Assembly (NCBI GenBank): GCA_030838475.1
Contig: JAUZFP010000035.1
Coordinates: 1-34,902, forward strand
Source of the DNA: Actinomycetota bacterium
GTDB taxonomy: Bacteria; Actinomycetota; Actinomycetes; Actinomycetales; Microbacteriaceae
Reading direction: 5' to 3'
Length of the DNA: 34,902 bases
Under the pieces are notes generated by a model. It saw nothing but the letters and a program-made list of their open reading frames with translations, had not been told where the DNA came from and did no database searches. Positions 1-6,278 of the stretch are shown piece after piece (positions within the stretch are counted from its first letter, which is position 1; each line of letters starts with the position of its first letter). The translations under genes and the position numbers were made by a program.

Positions 1-17
1 TGTAAAAGTCGGCGAAG

Positions 18-37
18 TTATGCACAACTGTGGACGA
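18..37 (+). promoter_or_regulatory. Candidate DnaA box pair upstream of nrdA
   Basis: TTATGCACA at 18-26 fits the DnaA box consensus TTWTNCACA exactly. TGTGGACGA at 29-37 matches an inverted box (TGTGGATAA) at 7 of 9 positions. The pair lies just upstream of the NrdR boxes and promoter of nrdA. DnaA is known to act on nrd promoters in E. coli, so control here is plausible, but a single 9-mer match is weak evidence. Confidence 0.3.
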
Positions 38-42
38 CACGC

Positions 43-58
43 CCACTATATGTAGTGG
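43..58 (+). promoter_or_regulatory. NrdR box 1
   Basis: CCACTATATGTAGTGG is a near-perfect palindrome that fits the NrdR box consensus acaCwATATaTwGtgt. It touches the upstream edge of the -35 element TTGACC (59-64). NrdR is the zinc-finger/ATP-cone repressor of ribonucleotide reductase operons and binds pairs of such boxes. Confidence 0.85.
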
Positions 59-87
59 TTGACCGAGTGTGGGTGCCCCGATATATA
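59..87 (+). promoter_or_regulatory. nrdA promoter (sigma-A type)
   Basis: TTGACC at 59-64 and TATATA at 82-87 are separated by exactly 17 bp. The -10 lies inside NrdR box 2 and the -35 abuts box 1, so NrdR binding would block RNA polymerase. A start near base 94 would give a leader of about 129 nt before the GTG at 223. Confidence 0.75.
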
Positions 88-91
88 GTGA
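76..91 (+). promoter_or_regulatory. NrdR box 2
   Basis: CCCCGATATATAGTGA matches the strong half of the NrdR consensus (ATATATAGTG) with a weaker left edge. It starts 33 bp after box 1, about three helical turns, which is the usual spacing for paired NrdR boxes. It covers the -10 element at 82-87. Confidence 0.8.
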
Positions 92-176
92 TCAAGCCGC
101 CCGATAGGGGCGAAGGCACAGGCAATATTTTGGGGCAGTTCATCGTTAAAACGGTGGGGTGTCATGGGAGGGCTGT

Positions 177-203
177 GCTGCCCTGCTGACGCGAGTGGGC
201 AGC
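177..203 (+). promoter_or_regulatory. Stem-loop in the nrdA leader
   Basis: GCTGCCC at 177-183 pairs perfectly with GGGCAGC at 197-203 around a 13-nt loop. The stem ends 7 nt before the Shine-Dalgarno AGAGGAG at 211-217. It may affect translation start or mRNA stability, but a 7-bp GC stem can arise by chance in DNA of this composition. Confidence 0.35.
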
Positions 204-222
204 GCATTTAAGAGGAGTTTTC

Positions 223-2682
223 GTGGGAATAACCGTAGTTAAGCGCAATGGCGAGCGTGAGCCGTACGACGCGAACAAGATCAACCTCGCGATCGAGCAC
301 GCCGCATACGGACTCGACGAGAACATCACCTGGGTCACCCAGATTGCCTCGGAGCTCGAGCTCACGCTCTTCGACGGCATCACCACCCAGCAACTCGACG
401 AGGCGGTCATCCAGGTCGCGCTGCAGAACGTCAAAGATGACCCCGCGTTCGACATCGTTGCCGCGCGACTCCTTCTCAAGACGATCTACAAGCGCGTGCT
501 TGGCGACTACGAGACCGCCGACGAGCTGAAGAAGCTCCACAAGGAGCACTTCGCCACCAACATCACGCGTGGGGTCGATGAGGGCCTGCTCGACTCGCGG
601 CTCATCGAAATGTTTGACCTCGAGAAGCTCGCCGACGCCCTCGACCCCAACCACGACGAACTGCTCAAATACATCGGTCTCGTGACGCTCAACAACCGTT
701 ACGGCATCAAGGGTCGCAACGGGGATGCCCTCGAGGTTCCCCAGTACTTCTGGATGCGCATCTCCATGGGGCTCTCGCTCAACGAGGCCGACCCGACAGC
801 TCACGCCCTCGCCTTCTACTCAAAGATGTCGAAGCTCGAATACATCGCGGCCGGGTCGACCCTGGTCAACGCGGGCACCGTCTACCCGCAGCTCGCGAAC
901 TGCTTCGTCATGGAGATGCAGGACGACATGGAGCACATCGCGAAGACCACGCGCGACGTGATGTGGCTGACCAAGGGCACCGGCGGAATCGGCCTTTCGG
1001 TCACCAAGCTTCGCGCGCAGGGCTCGCCGATCCGGTCCAACAACACGACCTCGACCGGTCCGATCCCGTTCATGCACACCATCGACTCGATCCTTCGCGC
1101 GGTCAGCCGCGGCGGCAAGAAGTTCGGCGCACTCTGCTTCTACATGGAGAACTGGCACCTCGACTTCCCCGAGTTCCTCGACCTCCGCCAGAACTCGGGC
1201 GACCCGTACCGTCGTACCCGCACGGCCAACACGGCCGTCTGGATCAGCGACGAGTTCATGAAGCGCGTCCAGAACGACGACGACTGGTACCTGTTCGACC
1301 CGCTCGAGGTCCAGGACCTCAACGAGCTCTACGGCCAGGCCTTCTCGACTCGCTACAACGAGTACGTCGCGGCGGCCGAGGCCGGCGAGATGCGGATGTT
1401 CAAAAAGATCGGCGCTCGCGAGCAGTTCAAGTCGATCCTGATCTCCCTGCAGACCACCAGCCACCCGTGGTTGACCTGGAAGGACACGATCAACAACCGC
1501 GCCCTCAACAACAACACCGGCACGATCCACCTCTCCAACCTCTGCACCGAGATCACACTGCCGCAGGATGCCGACAACGTGTCCGTCTGCAACCTGGTGT
1601 CGATCAACCTGTCCCAGCACGTTCTCGATAACGAGGCCGCCGGGTTGCGCCTCGACTACGAGAAGATCGAGGCCAGCGCGCGTCTCGCTGTTCGTCAGCT
1701 CGACAACCTGATCGACATCACCAAGTCGTCGGTCCCCGAGGCGGACTTCTCCAACCACCAGAACCGTGCCGTCGGTCTCGGCGTCATGGGCTTCACCGAC
1801 ATCATCGAACGACTCGGCGTCAGCTACGAGAGCGAAGCGGCATACGAGCTGATCGACGAGATCATGGAGCACGTCTCCTACGCGGCCATCGACGAGAGCG
1901 CGAACCTCGCGGTCGAGCGTGGCTCGTACCCGAACTTCGAGGGCTCCGGCTGGTCGAAGGGCATGGTTCCGATCGATACGATCGCGCTGACCGAGAAGGA
2001 CCGCGGCTCAGAGATCAAGGTGAACCGCACCACTCGACTCGACTGGGATGCTCTCCGCGCCAAGGTCAAGGGTGGAATGCGGAACGCGACGCTCATGGCC
2101 ATCGCGCCCACCGCATCCATTGGTCTCGTCGCCGGCACCACGCCCGGCTTCGACCCGCAGTTCGCGCAGATCTTCAGCCGCGCGACCTCGAACGGAAAGT
2201 TCCTCGAGGTGAACCGCAACCTGGTCAACGCGCTCCGCGAGCGTGGGCTGTGGGAGTCGACCAAGGAGACCATCCTGCGCAGCCAGGGCGACATCCAGGG
2301 CATCGACGCGATCCCGGACGACATCAAGGCCACCTACAAGACCAGCTTCCAGCTGTCGCCGTACGCGTTCCTCGAGGTCGCGGCTCGTGCCCAGAAGTGG
2401 ATCGACCAGGCCATCAGCCGCAACATGTACCTCGAGACCCGCGACCTCGGCGAGATGATGGACATCTACTTCGCGGCCTGGGAGCGGGGCGTCAAGACGA
2501 CGTACTACCTGCACATGAAGCCGCGCCACACCGCGGAGCAGTCGACCGTCAAGGTGAACAAGTCGGAAGACCTGACTGCCACAGCGAGCGTAACCTCGGA
2601 GTCAACGCCATCCACCTCGGCGGCACCGGCGGCTCCGGCTCGCCGCGGCTTCGGCGGTCTCGCCCAGAAGTCGGAGAACTGA
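223..2682 (+). CDS. nrdA: Ribonucleoside-diphosphate reductase alpha subunit, lacking its C-terminal CxxC tail
   Basis: Large subunit of class I ribonucleotide reductase, which reduces ribonucleoside diphosphates to deoxy forms in the cytoplasm. The 819-residue product opens with an ATP-cone domain (about residues 3-95, beginning VVKRNGEREPYDANKI), the site of overall dATP/ATP control. The active site is complete: Cys227 and Cys456 form the reducible pair, Asn439/Cys441/Glu443 (NLCTE) holds the thiyl-radical cysteine, and Tyr761-Tyr762 continue the radical path to the beta subunit. The GTG start at 223 follows AGAGGAG by 5 nt. The oddity is the end: after a low-complexity Ala/Ser/Thr/Pro linker the protein stops at RRGFGGLAQKSEN with no C-terminal cysteine pair. 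Those cysteines normally hand electrons from thioredoxin or glutaredoxin to the active site. They are encoded in the next ORF, whose ATG overlaps this TGA. Confidence 0.95.
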   Translation: MGITVVKRNGEREPYDANKINLAIEHAAYGLDENITWVTQIASELELTLFDGITTQQLDEAVIQVALQNVKDDPAFDIVAARLLLKTIYKRVLGDYETADELKKLHKEHFATNITRGVDEGLLDSRLIEMFDLEKLADALDPNHDELLKYIGLVTLNNRYGIKGRNGDALEVPQYFWMRISMGLSLNEADPTAHALAFYSKMSKLEYIAAGSTLVNAGTVYPQLANCFVMEMQDDMEHIAKTTRDVMWLTKGTGGIGLSVTKLRAQGSPIRSNNTTSTGPIPFMHTIDSILRAVSRGGKKFGALCFYMENWHLDFPEFLDLRQNSGDPYRRTRTANTAVWISDEFMKRVQNDDDWYLFDPLEVQDLNELYGQAFSTRYNEYVAAAEAGEMRMFKKIGAREQFKSILISLQTTSHPWLTWKDTINNRALNNNTGTIHLSNLCTEITLPQDADNVSVCNLVSINLSQHVLDNEAAGLRLDYEKIEASARLAVRQLDNLIDITKSSVPEADFSNHQNRAVGLGVMGFTDIIERLGVSYESEAAYELIDEIMEHVSYAAIDESANLAVERGSYPNFEGSGWSKGMVPIDTIALTEKDRGSEIKVNRTTRLDWDALRAKVKGGMRNATLMAIAPTASIGLVAGTTPGFDPQFAQIFSRATSNGKFLEVNRNLVNALRERGLWESTKETILRSQGDIQGIDAIPDDIKATYKTSFQLSPYAFLEVAARAQKWIDQAISRNMYLETRDLGEMMDIYFAAWERGVKTTYYLHMKPRHTAEQSTVKVNKSEDLTATASVTSESTPSTSAAPAAPARRGFGGLAQKSEN

Positions 2683-2762
2683 TGAACCCCTTCGACAACA
2701 CTGCCGAGTACCAGGTCCCGGTCGATCCGATGGACGACCTGCAATGTGAAAGCTGCCAGTAG
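2682..2762 (+). CDS. 26-residue split-off C-terminal redox tail of NrdA
   Basis: A 26-codon ORF in the -1 frame relative to nrdA. Its ATG shares the A of the nrdA stop (TGATG, 2680-2684), and a Shine-Dalgarno GGAG lies at 2673-2676, 5 nt before the ATG. The peptide contains VDPMDD and ends LQCESCQ, with Cys22 and Cys25. From memory of the family, VDP...QCxSCQ or a similar CxxC-Q end is how many class I alpha subunits finish, fused to the main chain. I see no slippery heptamer that would support -1 frameshifting, so termination-reinitiation giving a free peptide is the simplest reading. A real single-base deletion in this strain or a sequencing error is the main alternative. An in-trans role is plausible because the tail is mobile and can act across the alpha dimer. 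Confidence 0.7.
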   Translation: MNPFDNTAEYQVPVDPMDDLQCESCQ

Positions 2763-2781
2763 TGCTTATGAAAGACGCGTC

Positions 2782-3771
2782 ATGGGCATTTTAGGAACCG
2801 GGCTGCAGGAGGGACTCCTCCTCAAGCCGATCAAATACCAGTGGGCCATGGACCTCTACGACCAGGCGGTCGCCAACACCTGGTTCCCGAACGAGATTCA
2901 GCTCGGTGAGGACATCGCCGACTTCAAGAAGATGACGGATGAGGAACGTCACGCCGTCACCTTCCTGATGAGCTACTTCAACCCGAACGAACTGCTCGTC
3001 AACAAGGCACTTGCGTTCGGCGTGTATCCGTACGTGTCGGCGGCCGAGTGCAGCCTCTATCTCGCGAAGCAGATGTGGGAAGAGGCCAACCACTGCATGA
3101 GCTTCGAGTACGTCCTCGAAACCTTCCCCATCGACCGGGATGCGGCGTACAACTCGCACGTCGACATCCCCTCGATGGCGCGCAAGGAAGAATTCGAGAT
3201 GAAGTACATCCGTCGGATGACCGAGCAGACGCTCGACATCACGACGACGGAGGGCAAGAAGGACTTCGTCCGCAACCTGGTCGCCTACAACGTGATCCTC
3301 GAGGGCGTCTGGTTCTACTCGGGCTTCATGGTTGCCTTGTCGTTCCGCCAGCGGAACCTGCTGCGCAACTTCGGTTCGCTCATGGACTGGGTCGTTCGCG
3401 ACGAGTCCCTCCACCTCAAGTTCGGGATCAACCTGATCCTTACGGTGCTCGAGGAAAACCCCGACCTGCAGACCGAGGAATTCGCGGCCGAGATCAAGCA
3501 GATGATCCTGGATGCCGTGGAGATGGAAGAGGAGTACAACCGCGACCTTCTCCCCGGCGGCATCCTCGGGCTCAACTCCAGCTACATCAACCAGTACGTG
3601 AAGTACCTGGCCGACCGCAGACTCGAAGAACTGGGATTTGAGGCCGAGTACAACGTGTCGAACCCGGCGAAGTGGATGGCCGCCGCGAACGACACCCTGC
3701 AGCTCGTGAACTTCTTCGAGTCGACGAACACGTCGTACGAGTCGAACGCGTCGGCAACGACCAAGAAATAG
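2782..3771 (+). CDS. nrdB: Ribonucleoside-diphosphate reductase beta subunit, class Ic (Phe at radical site)
   Basis: Radical-generating small subunit, 329 residues, ferritin-like fold. Metal ligands by alignment: Glu70, Glu101, His104 (WEEANH), Glu174, Glu208, His211 (DESLH). The residue four after His104, where class Ia enzymes carry the radical tyrosine, is Phe108, and the first ligand is Glu instead of Asp. Both are hallmarks of the Chlamydia trachomatis class Ic enzyme, which uses Mn(IV)/Fe(III). All six ligands, the Phe and C-terminal Tyr319 sit at a constant offset of 19 from the Chlamydia numbering as I remember it (E89, E120, H123, F127, E193, E227, H230, Y338). The ATG at 2782 gives the family's typical MGILGTGL start. 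A GTG at 2746 would add 12 residues and overlap the tail ORF, but has no ribosome-binding site. Co-transcribed with nrdA. Confidence 0.93.
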   Translation: MGILGTGLQEGLLLKPIKYQWAMDLYDQAVANTWFPNEIQLGEDIADFKKMTDEERHAVTFLMSYFNPNELLVNKALAFGVYPYVSAAECSLYLAKQMWEEANHCMSFEYVLETFPIDRDAAYNSHVDIPSMARKEEFEMKYIRRMTEQTLDITTTEGKKDFVRNLVAYNVILEGVWFYSGFMVALSFRQRNLLRNFGSLMDWVVRDESLHLKFGINLILTVLEENPDLQTEEFAAEIKQMILDAVEMEEEYNRDLLPGGILGLNSSYINQYVKYLADRRLEELGFEAEYNVSNPAKWMAAANDTLQLVNFFESTNTSYESNASATTKK

Positions 3772-3772
3772 C

Positions 3773-4258
3773 GTGGCCATCGAGATTCGCCGCATCCCGT
3801 ACGGCACGCCCGCTGCTGACGTCCTCCTCGACGCGATGGACGCCGAGATGGGTGCCCTCTACGCGGACATGCGGGAGACCCGTGACCCAGAGATTTCGCG
3901 GCTCGTTGACATCGCGCTGACCGTGCACCCCGAGGAGATGGTCGCGGCCGTCGGGGCGTTCAATGACGACGAGCTCGTCGGTCACGCGGCCCTCCGACCG
4001 TTCGAGGACGCCCTCGAAGTCAAGCGGGTCTACGTGCGGACGGATCATCGCGGGCGGGGTATCTCGAAGCAGCTCATGCTCGAGCTGGAGGCGATCGCGC
4101 GCGAGCGTGGTGTCACATCCCTGATCCTGCAGACGGGCGACAGACAGAACGAAGCGATCGCCCTCTACCAGAAACTCGGCTACGCGCCGATCGACCGGTT
4201 CGGTGCCTACGCTCCGATCCCGTTCTTCCTCTGCTACGGCAAAACCCTCGACTCGTAG
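3773..4258 (+). CDS. GNAT-family N-acetyltransferase
   Basis: A 161-residue single-domain GNAT protein that would transfer an acetyl group from acetyl-CoA to an amine. Motif A is clear at about residues 84-104 (KRVYVRTDHRGRGISKQL), where RGRGIS is the Q/R-x-x-G-x-G/A pyrophosphate-binding loop. The C-terminal GNAT strand-helix follows (NEAIALYQKLGYAPI). The substrate cannot be read from the sequence. The GTG start lies 1 nt after the nrdB stop with no clear Shine-Dalgarno, so it is probably coupled to nrdB translation. It is the last gene of the nrd operon, before the inverted repeat at 4266-4325. Confidence 0.85.
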   Translation: MAIEIRRIPYGTPAADVLLDAMDAEMGALYADMRETRDPEISRLVDIALTVHPEEMVAAVGAFNDDELVGHAALRPFEDALEVKRVYVRTDHRGRGISKQLMLELEAIARERGVTSLILQTGDRQNEAIALYQKLGYAPIDRFGAYAPIPFFLCYGKTLDS

Positions 4259-4265
4259 CCGGTCG

Positions 4266-4325
4266 CGCGGTGGTTTGTTACCGATGCGCCATCGATGAAG
4301 ACCACAACGGTAACAAACCACCGCG
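4266..4325 (+). repeat. 18-bp perfect inverted repeat with 24-bp spacer
   Basis: CGCGGTGGTTTGTTACCG at 4266-4283 is the exact reverse complement of 4308-4325. The spacer is 24 bp. The repeat begins 7 bp after the GNAT stop and ends 63 bp before the ABC transporter start. The RNA would form a very stable hairpin closing the nrd operon, but no U tract follows. It could be a U-less actinobacterial terminator, or two inverted operator copies (GGTTTGTTACC) for a regulator of the downstream transporter. I did not find the arm elsewhere in the window. Confidence 0.8.
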
Positions 4326-4376
4326 TGGCCGAGTGCCAGAGAATTGCGTCGATTCGTAAAGTTCTTGCGGAGAGGC

Positions 4377-4388
4377 CATACTGGCCGA
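4377..4388 (+). promoter_or_regulatory. Possible -10 for a leaderless ABC transporter mRNA
   Basis: CATACT at 4377-4382 lies 6 nt before the ATG at 4389, the position where other genes in this window carry TANNNT. It lacks the first T. GGAGAGG at 4369-4375 is an alternative but distant (13 nt) ribosome-binding site. Confidence 0.3.
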
Positions 4389-6155
4389 ATGGCACAGCCG
4401 CTGACGCCCTCAGCACTGCCAGTCGACGGCCGCAAGCCCGTACTGTCTCTGCTCCGACTCTTCCGCCCCTACCGTGGGTCGATGCTGCTCGCGACCGTGA
4501 TCTTCATCGTCAAGGACAGTCCGATCTGGATCCTGCCGATCCTCACCGGCAACATCATCGATGTGGTTGTCGAGCACAAACCGCTCTCGCAGTTGTGGCT
4601 GAATGCCGGCGTTGCGGCGGTCATCCTGCTCATGAACTACCCCCTGAATGTCGTATACGTGAACCTGTTCAGCAACGCGATCAGGCGCGTCGCCGCCGAC
4701 TTGCGCAACGGGATGAGCGGGCGACTGCAGCTGCTGTCAATCAGCTTCCATTCGCGCACGAGCGCCGCGGTCATCCAGAGCAAGGTGGTCCGGGATGCCG
4801 AGAACGTCGAGCTCGCGATGAACCAGTCCTACGGGGTTGGGCTTTCGGCGATCTGTGTGCTCCTGGGCGCGCTCATCTCGACGGCTATCCGCGTTCCGAG
4901 CTTCGTTCTCGTGTTTGTTTTGACGGTTCCCATCGCGGCCGTCCTCATCCTTCTACTGCGCCGTCGATCGAGCTCGCTCAACGAGTCGCTGCGACGCGAG
5001 ATCGAATCCTTCTCGTCGCGAGTCGGCGAGATGGCGGCCCTCATGCCGATCACCCGCGCACACGCGCTCGAGGATGTCGCGCTCGAGCGCGTGTCCCTGA
5101 GCGTCGAGAACGTGCGGTCGGCCGCGGTCTCGCTCGACAAGTTCAACGGCCGCTTCGGCTCGATCACCTGGATCTCGTACCAGAGCCTCGGGGTGTTCTG
5201 CCTCATCGCCGCGGCCTTCGCGGCGCTGACGCGGTTCCTCCCGATCACGGCGGGCGAGGTCGTTCTGCTGAGCGGTTACTTCACGATTCTCACCGGAAGC
5301 GTCGTCAACCTGCTCAACCTGCTGCCCGTGATGACGAAGGCGCGGGAGTCGATGCGGTCCATCGCCGAGGTGCTGCAGGAGTCTGATGTCGAGCTCAACG
5401 CCGGCAAGCGGCCGGTCGCCGCGGTCACCGGTGAGTTGCGGTTCGAGGGTCTGCAGTACCGCTACGGCGAGAGTCGCCGGCCCGCGCTCGACGACATCAC
5501 CCTGACGATCGAGCCGGGCGAGACGATCGCTTTCGTCGGCGCATCCGGCTCCGGCAAATCGACCCTCCTGAACGTCGTTCTCGGCTTTCTTCGGCCGACG
5601 GCCGGACGGCTCCTTCTCGACGGCGTCGACATGCAGTCGCTCGACCTCCGAACCTTCCGTTCCCGAGTCTCCGTCGTGCCGCAGGAGTCCGTTCTGTTCG
5701 AGGGCACCATCAGGGACAACGTCACATACGGACTCCGGGACGTGCCAGACCAGGTCGTGCTCGACGCCCTGCGGGACGCCAACGCGCTCGAGATCGTCGA
5801 TGCCCTCCCCGACGGCTGGGACACGGTCGTCGGCGAACGCGGGGCGCGACTCTCCGGCGGCCAGCGGCAGCGGATTGCCATCGCGCGCGCACTCATCCGA
5901 GACCCACGGGTGCTTCTCCTCGACGAGGCCACATCCGCCCTCGACGGGGAGTCGGAGAAGCTGGTTCAGGATGCCGTCGAGCAGCTGATGGGCGGCCGCA
6001 CGACCCTGATCGTCGCGCACCGTCTATCGACCATCCGGGCCGCCGACCGCATCGCCGTACTCGATCGCGGCAAGCTCGTCGAGGTGGGAACGCACGACGA
6101 ACTGCTCGCGAGGGCGGGCCGGTACTCGAAGCTCTACGCGGCGCAACGGTTCTGA
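4389..6155 (+). CDS. ABC transporter half-subunit, exporter type (TMD-NBD fusion)
   Basis: 588 residues: an N-terminal exporter-type six-helix membrane domain (about residues 20-320) fused to an ATP-binding domain. Walker A is GASGSGKS (384-391), the signature is LSGGQRQR (488-495), and Walker B with D-loop (LLLDEATSALD) and the H-loop (VAHRLS) are intact. It should work as a homodimer or with a partner encoded elsewhere. The family exports lipids, peptides or drugs; the substrate is not readable here. I chose the ATG at 4389; a TTG at 4344 would add 15 unlikely basic residues. The gene stands alone after the 18-bp inverted repeat, with the next gene 123 bp downstream. Confidence 0.9.
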   Translation: MAQPLTPSALPVDGRKPVLSLLRLFRPYRGSMLLATVIFIVKDSPIWILPILTGNIIDVVVEHKPLSQLWLNAGVAAVILLMNYPLNVVYVNLFSNAIRRVAADLRNGMSGRLQLLSISFHSRTSAAVIQSKVVRDAENVELAMNQSYGVGLSAICVLLGALISTAIRVPSFVLVFVLTVPIAAVLILLLRRRSSSLNESLRREIESFSSRVGEMAALMPITRAHALEDVALERVSLSVENVRSAAVSLDKFNGRFGSITWISYQSLGVFCLIAAAFAALTRFLPITAGEVVLLSGYFTILTGSVVNLLNLLPVMTKARESMRSIAEVLQESDVELNAGKRPVAAVTGELRFEGLQYRYGESRRPALDDITLTIEPGETIAFVGASGSGKSTLLNVVLGFLRPTAGRLLLDGVDMQSLDLRTFRSRVSVVPQESVLFEGTIRDNVTYGLRDVPDQVVLDALRDANALEIVDALPDGWDTVVGERGARLSGGQRQRIAIARALIRDPRVLLLDEATSALDGESEKLVQDAVEQLMGGRTTLIVAHRLSTIRAADRIAVLDRGKLVEVGTHDELLARAGRYSKLYAAQRF

Positions 6156-6278
6156 CGTCCCCACGTCCTGACGCGCGAAGGGGGGTTAGCGATCTGCTCC
6201 CGGCTTCGATTGGATAGTCTCAAGCCCGGCAGCGTTGCCATGGAGTCCGACATCAACGCTTACCCGGGGAGATCGCCA

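Noticed and set aside
2600-2682. Programmed -1 frameshift fusing NrdA to its tail
   Set aside because: I found no X-XXY-YYZ heptamer in the last codons of nrdA, and tRNA re-pairing at GAG-AAC is poor. Reinitiation at TGATG with GGAG is simpler. Not excluded experimentally.
2746-3771. Longer nrdB from GTG 2746
   Set aside because: It adds 12 residues that do not look like the family, overlaps the NrdA-tail ORF, and has no ribosome-binding site; ATG 2782 gives the conserved MGILGTG start.
6210-6278. Longer start of the solute-binding protein (TTG 6210)
   Set aside because: It would put 23 extra residues before the signal peptide. GTG 6279 has GGGGAG at correct spacing.
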